A stretch of 19,387 nucleotides of DNA from DASUFI01 sp036274635 (GTDB lineage Bacteria; Planctomycetota; B15-G4), in the NCBI GenBank assembly GCA_036274635.1, contig DASUFI010000233.1, forward strand, positions 1-19,387, in the 5' to 3' direction. The position numbers and the translations under genes were made by a program. The notes below the pieces were generated by a model. That model saw nothing but the letters and a program-made list of their open reading frames with translations, had not been told where the DNA came from and did no database searches. Shown here in pieces: positions 1 to 8,627 of the stretch. Every line of letters begins with the position of its first letter. The stretch's first letter is position 1.

Positions 1-1932
1 CGCCTGCACCACGCGCACGTAGACGTACTCGCCGGCGCGCAGCTCCGGGAGGGACCACACGAAGCTGGTGTCGCGCGAGCCGTCGCCGGCCATGCCGTCC
101 ACCACCGCGCCGCTGCGCACGAGCTCGACGCGCTCCAACGCCGCGGTGCCCGCCACCAGCACCGCCAGCTGGTGCGTGCCGGGCGTCACGTCCGAGCCCA
201 TGGGCAGGCCATCCATGGCGGCGCGCAGCAGGATGCGCGGGCCGCTGGTGGCGTAGCAGCGCCGCGCGCGCAGCGCCTCGAGCACCCCGGCGCGCGTGCA
301 GTCCTCGGACAGGATGGCCGCCAGGCCCGACTGCCCGCTGCCCGGCTGCGAGAGCTGGCCCAGGCCCGGGTGGCCGTCGTGCGTGTCGCCGCTGCCCACG
401 AAGCCCAGCCTGTAGCCCGCGTTCAGCGCATCGCGGGCCGTGCGCCCGGCCTGGAAGTCGTAGATGCGCCGCGGCGAGTCCGCGGCCTCGCTGCTGCCGT
501 GCGCGGACATGACCTCGGTCACCGGCTCGAGCACGGGGTCGGGCACCCAGCTCCAGTCGCAGGCGATGGGCCCGCCCGCGGTGTGGTGCGCCACCGTCAG
601 CGCGCTGCGGCCCGCCAGCGCATCCCACAGCTGCTGCGGGGTCTCCCAGCGCGGATCCAGCGACGAGTACAGCGGGAGGTCGTCCTCGAAGGAGAGCACG
701 TGGCGGTGGCCGTGGATCCAGCTGGTCCACTCGTAGGCCACCAGCGCGACGAAGCGGCCCTCCTCGTCGGCGGCGCGCGCGCAGGACTCCAGGTGCGCCC
801 ACAGGTCCGGCGCGGCGTCGAGGAAGGGTTGGCCCCAGTGGTCGTGATCGGAGAGGGCGGCCACGTCGAGGCCCGCCGCGCGGCGTGCGTAGCTCCACCA
901 GTCCTCGGGCGAGCCCGTGCCGTCGGAGGCGCCGCTGTGGCCGTGCAGGTCGGCCCACAGGACGCGCCGCTCCTCGGCCGCCACCTGCAGCGGGTTGCTC
1001 TCGGCCGCGGCCAGGCCGGCGCCGCTCGCCCGCACGCGCCACAGGCCTGGCGCGAGCGCCTGCACCGGCACCTCGGCGCAGCCGCCGTCGGCGGCCGCGA
1101 GCGTCACCGAGGCGGGGCCCGAGAGGCCCTCGTCGTAGTCCAGCGCGATCGTGCCCACGAAATCCACGCCGGCGTTCGCGCCGGAGTCCAGCACGGCCAG
1201 CGCCAGCCGGGCCGTCGCGCCCGGGCGCGCCGAGCTGGCGCCGCTCAGCACGATCTGCGCCGGCGGCCCGGCGCGCACCACGATGCTCGGCGGATCCGGC
1301 ACCGGCGCGCGCACGCCGTCCCCGTCGCCGTCGACGGCGAAGCGGAAGAGCGAGTCGCCGTCGCGGAAGCGGTCCGCGCGCGCGCCCGCCGGCCCGGCGC
1401 CGTAGACGAGCGTGAGCGACTCGCCCTCCGCCAGCGCACGGCCGGAGATGCCGATGGCCAGCAGCGAGACGTCCGCCGTGAACACGTCGAGCGCCGGGCC
1501 GTCCGCCGGCCCCTGCACCGTGGTGAAGCCCAGCGCGTCGCGATCCTCCACCTGTGGCGTGCTCCAGCCCCAGAAGGGCGGCGCCTGGAAGAAGACCGTG
1601 CCGCCCTCGGCCACGCCCAGCGGACCGGCCTCGTAGCGCAGCGTCCAGCGCCGCGTGCCGCCGGCCACGACCGAGCCGTCGTCGCCCGGATCGAGAAGCA
1701 GCGTGCCGCGGCCGCCGCCGTCGGCCGGGTGGCGCGGCGCCGCGAGGTCGTCGCGCAGGCCCTGCACCAGCTCCCAGCGCGCGATGGGCGGCGAGGGATC
1801 GTCCGAGGCCGGCTTCCAGTCGCGCGGCGCCACCGCGCCCACACCCGCCGGCGCGGCCGGCGTCGCATCCTGCCCCGACGGTGCGCAGCCCGTCGCGAGC
1901 AGCAGCACGGCGGGCAGCAGCAGCCGGAGCAT
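1..1932 (-). CDS. PHP-superfamily (CehA/McbA or DUF3604-like) metallohydrolase lipoprotein, partial at the window edge
   Basis: The frame is open from an ATG at 1932 down to base 1, giving 644 codons and no stop, so the 3' end lies outside the window. The N-terminus (MLRLLLPAVLLLATGC) is a lipoprotein signal peptide with lipobox Cys16. Residues about 240-320 look like an Ig-type beta domain. A PHP metal site follows: DLHGH at 328-332, SDHDHWG at 361-367, YEW with Glu401, HH at 449-450 and SGDTHDGHPG at about 514-523. These His/Asp positions fit a trinuclear metal phosphoesterase-type centre. The substrate cannot be read from the sequence; relatives include carbamate or ester hydrolases and many uncharacterised secreted proteins. 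It starts 23 bp after the dehydrogenase stop and is probably the last or near-last gene of that operon. The final residues (GEYVYVRVVQA) resemble the usual end of the family, so probably only a short tail is missing. The start has no clear Shine-Dalgarno. Confidence 0.88.
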   Translation of the reverse strand, partial: MLRLLLPAVLLLATGCAPSGQDATPAAPAGVGAVAPRDWKPASDDPSPPIARWELVQGLRDDLAAPRHPADGGGRGTLLLDPGDDGSVVAGGTRRWTLRYEAGPLGVAEGGTVFFQAPPFWGWSTPQVEDRDALGFTTVQGPADGPALDVFTADVSLLAIGISGRALAEGESLTLVYGAGPAGARADRFRDGDSLFRFAVDGDGDGVRAPVPDPPSIVVRAGPPAQIVLSGASSARPGATARLALAVLDSGANAGVDFVGTIALDYDEGLSGPASVTLAAADGGCAEVPVQALAPGLWRVRASGAGLAAAESNPLQVAAEERRVLWADLHGHSGASDGTGSPEDWWSYARRAAGLDVAALSDHDHWGQPFLDAAPDLWAHLESCARAADEEGRFVALVAYEWTSWIHGHRHVLSFEDDLPLYSSLDPRWETPQQLWDALAGRSALTVAHHTAGGPIACDWSWVPDPVLEPVTEVMSAHGSSEAADSPRRIYDFQAGRTARDALNAGYRLGFVGSGDTHDGHPGLGQLSQPGSGQSGLAAILSEDCTRAGVLEALRARRCYATSGPRILLRAAMDGLPMGSDVTPGTHQLAVLVAGTAALERVELVRSGAVVDGMAGDGSRDTSFVWSLPELRAGEYVYVRVVQA

Positions 1933-1955
1933 GCCGGCCACTGTAGCGCGCAGGC

Positions 1956-2771
1956 TCAGCGCGGCCGCCGGTGCACCTTCTGCGCCGAGGCCTGGTCCAC
2001 CGGCTGCAGGTCCAGCTCCTCGATGTTCATCACGGCCGGCAGCGTGGCCACCCACTCGATGCTCGCGGCGATGTCGTCGGCCGTCAGCGGCGTCATGCCG
2101 GCATAGACCGCGTCGGCCTTCTCCTGGCTGCCGAGGCGCACGACCGAGAACTCCGTCTCCGCGAGGCCGGGGTTGATGCAGCAGACGCGCACCTGGCTGC
2201 CCAGCAGCTCGAGGCGCAGGGCCTTGCTGATGATGCGCACCGAGGCCTTGCTGGCGCAGTAGACCGAGCCGCCCTCGTAGGTCTCGAGGCCGGCCAGCGA
2301 GCCGAGGTTGATGACGTGGCCCGCGTCGCGGCGCAGCATGCCCGGCACAAAGCGGCGCGTGACGCGCAGCAGGCCCAGCACGTTCGTGGCCAGCATGGCC
2401 TCCCAGTCGCGCTCGTCGGCCTCGGTGGCCGTGGGGATGCGCGCCACGCCCTTCGCGAAGCCGGCGTTGTTCACCAGCAGGTGCACGCCCGGCTCGCCCG
2501 CGAAGGCCTCGGCCGCCTCCGCGAAGCGCGTCACCGAGGCGCCGTCGGCCACGTCCAGCGGCAGCGAGAGCGCGCGCGTGCCGTGGCGGCTGGCCAGCTC
2601 GTCGGCCAGCGCGCGCTGCCGCTCCACGCGGCGGGCGCCCAGCACGAGGTGCATGCCGCGCGCCGCCAGCCGGCGCGCCGTGGCCGCGCCGATGCCGGCC
2701 GAGGCCCCCGTGATGACCGCGACGCGGCCAGACAGGTCGAAGGCCGCCGCGCCCCCCAGCTCAGGCGCCAT
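1956..2771 (-). CDS. ydfG: YdfG-like NADP-dependent short-chain dehydrogenase/reductase
   Basis: This 271-residue classical SDR has the Rossmann motif TGASAGIG (21-28), NNAG (101-104), catalytic Ser158 and the YxxxK pair Tyr171/Lys175. The C-terminal part (INPGLAETEFS, then VATLPAVMNIEELDLQPV) matches the YdfG subgroup, whose characterised members oxidise 3-hydroxy acids or L-allo-threonine or reduce malonic semialdehyde. The assignment rests on that resemblance, and the true substrate is unknown. No signal peptide is present, so it is cytoplasmic. The start ATG overlaps the stop of the upstream prolyl oligopeptidase by one base (TGATG), which implies translational coupling. The longer open frame upstream of this ATG is only an off-frame reading of the peptidase gene. 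Pairing a cytoplasmic reductase with an envelope peptidase is unusual and has no obvious metabolic explanation. Confidence 0.93.
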   Translation of the reverse strand: MAPELGGAAAFDLSGRVAVITGASAGIGAATARRLAARGMHLVLGARRVERQRALADELASRHGTRALSLPLDVADGASVTRFAEAAEAFAGEPGVHLLVNNAGFAKGVARIPTATEADERDWEAMLATNVLGLLRVTRRFVPGMLRRDAGHVINLGSLAGLETYEGGSVYCASKASVRIISKALRLELLGSQVRVCCINPGLAETEFSVVRLGSQEKADAVYAGMTPLTADDIAASIEWVATLPAVMNIEELDLQPVDQASAQKVHRRPR

Positions 2772-4909
2772 CAGCTCTCGCCCAGCGCGGCCAGGGCGAA
2801 GGCCCACAGGTCGGTGGCCTCGGCGATCTTGAACTCCACCGGCTTGCCCGCGCCGTGCCCGGCGCGCGACTCGACGCGGATGATCACGGGCGCCGGCCCG
2901 CCCTGCGCGGCCTGCAGCGTGGCCGCGAACTTGAAGCTGTGCGCCGGCACCACGCGGTCGTCGTGGTCCGCCGTCAGCACCATGGTGGGCGGATAGTGCG
3001 TCCCGGACTTCACGTTGTGCAGCGGCGAGTAGGCCGAGAGCCAGTGGAAGGCGGCCGGGTCGTCGGCGCTGCCGTACTCGGGCACCCAGCTCCAGCCGAT
3101 GGTGAAGCGCTGGTAGCGCAGCATGTCCAGCACGCCCACGGCCGGCAGCGCGCAGCCCCACAGGTCGGGCCGCTGCGTCAGCGCGGCGCCCACCAGCAGG
3201 CCGCCGTTGCTGCGGCCGTAGATGGCGATGCGCCCCGGCTGCGTCCAGCCGCTCTTCACCAGCCACTCGCCCGCGGCGATGAAGTCGTCGAAGACGTTCT
3301 GCTTGTGCTGGAGCATGCCGGCCTCGTGCCAGGCCTCGCCGTACTCGCTGCCGCCGCGCAGGCTGGGCTGCGCCCACACCGCCCCGCGCTCGAGCAGCGG
3401 GATGATGTCGGCGCGGAAGGCCGGCTTGAGCGCGATGTCGAAGCCCCCGTAGCCGTACAGGAAGACCGGCCGGTGGCCGTCGGCCTGCGTGCCGCGCTTG
3501 TGCACCAGGAACATGGGCACCTGCGTGCCGTCCTTGCTCGGGTAGCGCACCTGCTCGGTCACGAAGTCGTCCGGGTCGAAGCGCACGTCGGGCCGCCACA
3601 CGCGCTGCGTCGCGCCCTCGGGCAGCGAGAGGCGCCAGACCGACGTGGGCTCGGTGAAGGAGCTGAACTCGAAGAAGGTCTCCGGGTCGGTGCGCCGCCC
3701 GGTGAAGCCGGCCACGCTGCCGGGGCCGGGCAGCGGCAGCTCATGCTCGGCGCCGTCCGTGAGGCCGTGCAGCACGACCACGTGGTGCGCGTCACGCAGG
3801 TAGGTGAGCACCAGCGTGTCGCCGAACAGGTGCACCGACTCGAGCGCGTCCTTGCGCTCGGGCACCAGCTCGCGCCACGCGGCGCGCTCGGGGTGCGCGA
3901 GGTCGATGGCCATGACGCGGCCGAGCGGCGCCTCCCAGCCGGTGCGCACGTACTGCACGTCGCCGTCGTCGCCCAGCCACTCGATGTCCAGGTCCCAGGT
4001 GTCGTCCACCACCGACCAGGGCGCGTCGTCGGGCGCCGCCAGCGGGCGCACGTGGATCAGGCGCTTGTTGGCCGAGCCGCGCCAGGTCGAGCGCACCAGC
4101 CAGCGGCCGTCGTCGCTCACCTCCATGGAGTAGTTCCAGTCCGGCTGCGACGGGTCGGAGTACACGAGGCGGTCCGCAGACTGCGGATCACCCAGCCTGT
4201 GGTAGCGCACCTCCATGTCGTGGTTGGTGGCCACCAGCTCCTGGCCGGGCTGGGGCTGCGGGTAGCGCGAGTACCACAAGCCGCTGCCGTCCGGGCTCCA
4301 CACGGGCCGGGTGAACTTGAGCCAGTGCAGCTCGTCGCCCGTGTCCATGCCGGTGGCGGCGTCGCGCACGCGCAGGACGCGCCAGTCGGAGCCGCCGTCG
4401 GAGACCAGCCACGCGGCGCGCGCGCCGTCGTCGCTGAAGACCGTCTCGGCCAGCGCCACGGTGCCGTCCGCGCTCCACGCGCCGGGGTCGAAGAGCACGT
4501 TGCCGCCATCCGCCGGCCTGTCGCCCAGCACCATGACGTCCTGCGGCTGCAGGCCGTCGTTGCGCGACCAGGCGTAGTGCGGGCCGGCGCGGCGCACGCC
4601 GGACACGCGCGGCACGTTCCACAGCTCGGTGAGGCGCGAGCGCAGCGCCTCGCGCTGCGGCAGGGCAGCGAGCTCCTTCTGCGTCACGGCGTTCTGCGCC
4701 GCGACCCACGCGGCGGTCTGCGGGCTGTTGTCGTCCTCCAGCCAGCGGTACGGGTCGGCCACCGAGGTGCCGTGGTAGTCGTCCACCTGCGGCACCGTCG
4801 CGGTGGCGGGCGGGTGCGCGGGCGGCAGCGGCGCGGCGACGCGCAGCGGAGCGGCCGGCGTCGTGCAGGCGGCCAGCAGGGCGAGGACGGACAGCAGGCG
4901 GCGGGACAC
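2771..4909 (-). CDS. Prolyl oligopeptidase family serine peptidase (S9A), lipoprotein
   Basis: The product has 712 residues, close to the usual S9A length of about 700. It starts at GTG 4909, placed by a strong GGAGGAG site six bases upstream. The N-terminus (MSRRLLSVLALLAAC) is a lipoprotein signal with Cys15 and a Pro/Ala-rich linker. The N-terminal helical segment (YHGTSVADPYRWLEDDN) is typical of the family. Residues about 90-430 form the beta-propeller cap and about 440-712 the alpha/beta hydrolase domain. The triad is visible: Ser567 in GRSNGG, Asp650 or Asp651 in TADHDDRVVP, and His685 in RAGHGAG. It should cleave short peptides after proline at the cell envelope. It is first in a minus-strand operon with the dehydrogenase, to which it is joined by TGATG, and the metallohydrolase. 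It is divergent from another lipoprotein peptidase with only 97 bp between the two starts. Confidence 0.97.
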   Translation of the reverse strand: MSRRLLSVLALLAACTTPAAPLRVAAPLPPAHPPATATVPQVDDYHGTSVADPYRWLEDDNSPQTAAWVAAQNAVTQKELAALPQREALRSRLTELWNVPRVSGVRRAGPHYAWSRNDGLQPQDVMVLGDRPADGGNVLFDPGAWSADGTVALAETVFSDDGARAAWLVSDGGSDWRVLRVRDAATGMDTGDELHWLKFTRPVWSPDGSGLWYSRYPQPQPGQELVATNHDMEVRYHRLGDPQSADRLVYSDPSQPDWNYSMEVSDDGRWLVRSTWRGSANKRLIHVRPLAAPDDAPWSVVDDTWDLDIEWLGDDGDVQYVRTGWEAPLGRVMAIDLAHPERAAWRELVPERKDALESVHLFGDTLVLTYLRDAHHVVVLHGLTDGAEHELPLPGPGSVAGFTGRRTDPETFFEFSSFTEPTSVWRLSLPEGATQRVWRPDVRFDPDDFVTEQVRYPSKDGTQVPMFLVHKRGTQADGHRPVFLYGYGGFDIALKPAFRADIIPLLERGAVWAQPSLRGGSEYGEAWHEAGMLQHKQNVFDDFIAAGEWLVKSGWTQPGRIAIYGRSNGGLLVGAALTQRPDLWGCALPAVGVLDMLRYQRFTIGWSWVPEYGSADDPAAFHWLSAYSPLHNVKSGTHYPPTMVLTADHDDRVVPAHSFKFAATLQAAQGGPAPVIIRVESRAGHGAGKPVEFKIAEATDLWAFALAALGES

Positions 4910-4913
4910 GGCG

Positions 4914-4920
4914 CTCCTCC
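4914..4920 (-). promoter_or_regulatory. Shine-Dalgarno site fixing the GTG start of the prolyl oligopeptidase
   Basis: On the minus strand GGAGGAG precedes the GTG at 4909, with six bases between GGAGG and the start. No ATG in this frame precedes the signal peptide, so this site supports the GTG start. Confidence 0.75.
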
Positions 4921-4995
4921 GCGCGCGGGGGGGCGCCGGCCGCGCGGCTCTTTCTCCGGCGGCGCCCGCCGGTCATGCTGGGAGCGCGCATTCTA

Positions 4996-5000
4996 GGGAG
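4996..5000 (+). promoter_or_regulatory. Shine-Dalgarno site fixing the GTG start of the DUF885 peptidase
   Basis: GGGAG lies six bases upstream of GTG 5007. The open frame extends further upstream into the divergent gene, but only this start places the signal peptide and lipobox at the N-terminus. Confidence 0.65.
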
Positions 5001-5006
5001 CGCGGC

Positions 5007-6881
5007 GTGCCCCGACCACGATCCACGAGTTCGTCACGCGGGCGCGCCGTCCTGCTGCTGCTCGCTCTGGCAGGCTGCCACGGCGCTCCCGCCGCCCCCG
5101 GAGGCCCGCTGAAGACCTCGCTCGCCTGGCCCGACGCCGCCGCGGGCGTCACCGATCCGGCTCTGGCCGGCCTGTGCACCGACCTCTGGGAGGCCCTGCT
5201 GGCCGCCGACCCCATCTGGGCCGGCCGGCTGGGCGACGCGCGCTACCTCGGCGCGCTGCCCGACGCCACGCCCAGCGGGCAGCGGCGCGAGCGCGAGCGG
5301 CTCGTCGGCCTGCAGCGCCGCGCCGACGCCCTCGATCCCGACGCGCTCTCCGCCGCCGACCGCGAGACGCTCGAGCTGCTGCGCGACGAGCTCCAGGGCC
5401 GCCTCATCGGCCTGGACAGCCGCCTCGACGAATGGACCGTGGACCCGCTGGAAGGCCCGCCGCTGCGCCTGTTCGCGCTCGCGCCCGACCAGCCCACCCA
5501 CACGGCCGAGCAGCGCGCCGCGCTGCTGCAACGCTGGGCCGCGATGCCGGCCTACCTCGATGCCTGCTCCGCCCGCCTGCGGCGCGGCTTGGCCGACGGC
5601 CGCGTCGCCTGCGCGCACGCCGTCGTGCTGGCCATCGCGCAGCTTCAGCGCCTCATCGACCAGCCCGTCGACGAATGGCCGCTGGCCAACCCGCCGATCG
5701 ACAACACGCTGGCGGCCTTCGAGCGGCGGGTGCTGCTGGAGTCGGCGCGCTCGATGCTGACCAAGCACGTGCTACCCGCCCTCGTGCGCTACCGCGACGT
5801 GCTCGAGAACCAGGTCCTGCCGCGCGCGCGCGACGACGACCACCCGGGCCTCGCCGCGCTCACGGACGGCCCGACGCTGTACGAGCAGCTCGTGCTCATG
5901 CACACGGGCCTGCCGCTCACGGCCGCCGAGCTGCGCGACTTCGGGCTGGCGGAGATCGCCCGCATCCGCGCCGAGACGGCCGCGCTCTCCGCGCGCGTCT
6001 TCGGCGAGGGCGCCGCGGCCGGCCTGCCCGAGGGCGAGGAGCGCACCGATCGGCTCGTGTGCCAGGCGCAGGAGCGCCTGCGCCACGATCCCGCGCTGCA
6101 CTTCGCCTCGCGCGAGGAGGTCGAGGACGCGGCCTCCGACGCCCTGTCCCGCGCGCAGGCCGCCGTGCCGGCCGTCTTCGGCCGCCTGCCGCGCACGCCT
6201 TGCGTCGTGGTGCGCGTGCCGGCCGCCGAGGAGCAGGAGACGACCATCGCCTACTACCGCGGCCCGGCCTCCGACGGCTCGCTGCCGGGCCGCTACTTCA
6301 TCAACACCTTCGCGCCCGAGACCCGCCCGCGCTACGACGCCGAGGTGCTGGCCTTCCACGAGGCCGTGCCCGGCCACCACCTGCAGATCGCGCTGGCGCA
6401 GGAGACCGAGGGCCTGCCGCGCTTCCGGCGCGAGACGGGCAGCACCGCCTATGTGGAGGGCTGGGCGCTGTACACCGAGCGCCTCGCCGACGAGCTGGGC
6501 CTGTACTCGTCCGACCTCGACCGGCTGGGCATGCTCTCCTTCGACGCCTGGCGCGCCTGCCGGCTGGTCGTGGACACCGGGCTGCACGCCTACGGCTGGA
6601 CGCGCCAGCAGGCCATCGACTACATGACCGCCAACCCGCTTCTGGCCGAGAACAACGTCGAGAACGAGGTGGACCGCTACATCGTGTGGCCGGGCCAGGC
6701 CGTCGCCTACAAGGTGGGTCAGCGCGAGATCGTCGCGCTGCGCGAGGAGGCGCGCGCGAAGCTGGGCCAGACGTTCACGCTGCCGGCCTTCCACGACGTC
6801 GTGCTCGGGAGCGGCGCGGTGACGCTGCGGGTGCTCCGCGCGAACGTGGAGGAGTGGGTCGGCGCTGCGCAGCTCCGCTGA
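5007..6881 (+). CDS. DUF885-family zinc metallopeptidase, lipoprotein
   Basis: The product has 624 residues from GTG 5007, close to the usual DUF885 length of about 600. The N-terminus (VPRPRSTSSSRGRAVLLLLALAGC) is basic then hydrophobic and ends in a lipobox Cys, so an envelope-anchored protein is predicted. The hallmark motif HEAVPGHH is at 451-458, followed by VEGW with Glu484. These are the expected zinc ligands and catalytic Glu of the gluzincin-like DUF885 peptidases. The C-terminal ENNVENEVDRYI and WPGQAVAYKVG segments are also typical. Family members are thought to be carboxypeptidases or aminopeptidases on short peptides, and specificity cannot be read here. It is divergent from the prolyl oligopeptidase, and the two probably act together on extracellular peptides. 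It is monocistronic, since the next gene is convergent with a hairpin between them. Confidence 0.95.
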   Translation: MPRPRSTSSSRGRAVLLLLALAGCHGAPAAPGGPLKTSLAWPDAAAGVTDPALAGLCTDLWEALLAADPIWAGRLGDARYLGALPDATPSGQRRERERLVGLQRRADALDPDALSAADRETLELLRDELQGRLIGLDSRLDEWTVDPLEGPPLRLFALAPDQPTHTAEQRAALLQRWAAMPAYLDACSARLRRGLADGRVACAHAVVLAIAQLQRLIDQPVDEWPLANPPIDNTLAAFERRVLLESARSMLTKHVLPALVRYRDVLENQVLPRARDDDHPGLAALTDGPTLYEQLVLMHTGLPLTAAELRDFGLAEIARIRAETAALSARVFGEGAAAGLPEGEERTDRLVCQAQERLRHDPALHFASREEVEDAASDALSRAQAAVPAVFGRLPRTPCVVVRVPAAEEQETTIAYYRGPASDGSLPGRYFINTFAPETRPRYDAEVLAFHEAVPGHHLQIALAQETEGLPRFRRETGSTAYVEGWALYTERLADELGLYSSDLDRLGMLSFDAWRACRLVVDTGLHAYGWTRQQAIDYMTANPLLAENNVENEVDRYIVWPGQAVAYKVGQREIVALREEARAKLGQTFTLPAFHDVVLGSGAVTLRVLRANVEEWVGAAQLR

Positions 6882-6889
6882 GCGACGCG

Positions 6890-6918
6890 CGTCGCGTGCA
6901 GCAGCTTGTTGCGCGACG
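6890..6918. terminator. Hairpin between convergent genes, possible bidirectional terminator
   Basis: The arms CGTCGCG (6890-6896) and CGCGACG (6912-6918) are perfect inverted repeats around a 15-base spacer, and two further G-T pairs are possible. The element fills the gap between the stop at 6879-6881 and the convergent stop at 6919-6921. A 14-base palindrome (6882-6895) overlaps its left arm and could compete with it. No T-run follows on either strand, so it is not a classical intrinsic terminator. Confidence 0.4.
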
Positions 6919-8589
6919 TCACATCACCATGACCACGCGGTTCCGTCCGGTCGACTTGGCCTGGTACAGGCAGCGGTCCGCGAGGTCGAAGACCTGGCTC
7001 GCGTCCCCCACCGCCGCCGAGGACAGCGCGCCGCCGCCGCTGATCGTGATGAGCCGGTGCGGCGAGGCGGCGTTCTCGATGGCGGCCTGCTGGATGCGCT
7101 GGCGCACGCGCTCGCCCAGGGCCATGAGGCCGGGGGCGTCCGTGCCCGTGGTCAGGATCACGAACTCCTCGCCGCCGTAGCGCGCGACGCTGTCGATGCG
7201 GCGCGCCTCGTTCAGCATGAGCTGGGCCACGCGGCGCAGGACCTCGTCGCCGGCGGCGTGGCCGTAGCGGTCGTTGTAGTCCTTGAAGTGGTCGATGTCG
7301 AAGATGAGCAGGCCGAAGGGCGTGGACGTCCGGCGGCTGCGCTCGCGCTCCTTGTCCAGCTGCACCTCGAAGCCGCGCCGGTTGAGGATGCCGGTGAGAG
7401 CATCCGTGTTGGACATCTGGAGCAGCTTGCGGTTGGCCTCCTCGAGCTCCAGCTCCTTGGCCTCGAGGGCGTCGTTCTGCCGGCGCAGCTCCGCGGTCTG
7501 GCGCTGCACCTGCACGCGGATCACGTCCGTCTGGCGCTGCTGGGTCCACACGATCCACGAGAGCAGGCACATGACCACGAAGATGGCGGGCGGCAGCACG
7601 ACCGAGGTGCGGTCGAGCCAGTCCACGACGGTGTGGCGCATGGGCTGGGCCGGGCTCATGGATACCGTCCAGAGGGCGTTGGCCACGCCCAGGGACACAG
7701 GGGGCGCGGTATGCGCGTCGGGCAGGGCCTGCCCGCCGACGTGCCCGAGCAGGTGGCGGTCGTGGTCCGTGCCGTACTCGTCGACGTCCACGCTCACGGC
7801 CTGCTCGGCGTTGAGCATCTCTTCCGGGAAGGCGCGGCGAAGCAGCGGTTCGATGGCCAGCGCGGCGACGACGACGCCCCGGACGGTCTGCTGCCGTGCG
7901 TCGATCGTGGCCGGCGCCTGGTCGGTCTCGAAGACCGGCAGCACCAGCAGCACGACCTCCTGGCCCGAATCGGCGGTGGGCTCCACCAGCTGGATGGGGC
8001 GGCTGGCGGCCAGGCGGCCCGTCTGCAGAGCCTGCTCGATGGCCTCGTGCGCGCGGTCGTCCATGGCGAGGTCGAGGCCTTCCAGGCGGCTGCCCGGCAG
8101 GGCTGGCGCCACCTGGTTCAGCACCCAGAGGCGATAGCCATCATTGTGCTGGGCCGCGCTCGGGACCACCGGCTGGCCATCGGGGCCGTGAATGCGGAAG
8201 GCCGGCTTGCCAGGGGCGTTGCGCTCGGGATCGCGCTCGTAGGCGGCCACCCCCACGGGATCCAGCGGCACCGCCCAGCCCACGAAGGCCAGCGCGGCGT
8301 CGCGGTTCTCGCCCGAGAACAAGCTGTCGGTGAAGGCCTGCAGCGGGGCGTCGTTCACGGGCCGCGCGTTGCGATAGTAGTCGTGCAGGCGCGACAGGAT
8401 GTCGATCTCGTGCCGGACCTCGTCGCCGAGACGCTCGGCAGCCTGCTTGGCGCGGTCGCCAAAGCGCACGTCCTCGGCCGCATCCTCCGCGTGCCGCACG
8501 ATGCTGTAGGTGAACAGCGAGGCCGCGACCCCCAGCAGGATGACCAGCACGGGGATCGTGGAGCGCGACTGGTAAGGCGGGAGGGGCAT
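6919..8589 (-). CDS. Membrane diguanylate cyclase with CHASE sensor domain (CHASE-GGDEF)
   Basis: This 556-residue protein has a transmembrane helix at about 11-30 and a periplasmic CHASE-type sensor at about 60-300 (YYRNARPVND and FVGWAVPLDP fit CHASE). A second membrane helix lies at about 330-349, followed by a heptad-like coiled coil to about 395 and a GGDEF domain to the end. The active-site loop is GGEEF (472-476), and an RxxD product-inhibition site (Arg463, Asp466) sits exactly five residues before it. It should therefore make c-di-GMP from two GTP and be feedback-inhibited. The ligand of the CHASE domain is unknown. It lies 145 bp downstream of the PilT-like gene on the same strand, suggesting a link to pili or surface motility. 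The start ATG has only a weak ribosome site, with a possible promoter directly in front. Confidence 0.95.
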   Translation of the reverse strand: MPLPPYQSRSTIPVLVILLGVAASLFTYSIVRHAEDAAEDVRFGDRAKQAAERLGDEVRHEIDILSRLHDYYRNARPVNDAPLQAFTDSLFSGENRDAALAFVGWAVPLDPVGVAAYERDPERNAPGKPAFRIHGPDGQPVVPSAAQHNDGYRLWVLNQVAPALPGSRLEGLDLAMDDRAHEAIEQALQTGRLAASRPIQLVEPTADSGQEVVLLVLPVFETDQAPATIDARQQTVRGVVVAALAIEPLLRRAFPEEMLNAEQAVSVDVDEYGTDHDRHLLGHVGGQALPDAHTAPPVSLGVANALWTVSMSPAQPMRHTVVDWLDRTSVVLPPAIFVVMCLLSWIVWTQQRQTDVIRVQVQRQTAELRRQNDALEAKELELEEANRKLLQMSNTDALTGILNRRGFEVQLDKERERSRRTSTPFGLLIFDIDHFKDYNDRYGHAAGDEVLRRVAQLMLNEARRIDSVARYGGEEFVILTTGTDAPGLMALGERVRQRIQQAAIENAASPHRLITISGGGALSSAAVGDASQVFDLADRCLYQAKSTGRNRVVMVM

Positions 8590-8598
8590 GCCGAGGAC

Positions 8599-8627
8599 GT
8601 TCTAAGCGGCCGACATCGGGATTCCAA
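8599..8627 (-). promoter_or_regulatory. Candidate sigma-70-type promoter for the diguanylate cyclase gene
   Basis: Reading the minus strand, TTGGAA (8622-8627) and TAGAAC (8599-8604) are separated by 17 bases. Each matches four of six consensus positions. The -10 ends nine bases before the ATG, so transcription would begin at or very near the start codon and give an almost leaderless message. Confidence 0.3.

Noticed and set aside
172..2106. 644-codon plus-strand open frame
   Set aside because: It is the antisense shadow of the PHP metallohydrolase gene, which has a signal peptide and a complete metal site in the minus frame.
2855..4996. 713-codon plus-strand open frame opposite the prolyl oligopeptidase
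   Set aside because: It is antisense to a gene with a complete catalytic triad, its composition is an Arg/Ala/His/Val-rich artefact of GC-rich DNA, and no domain is recognisable.
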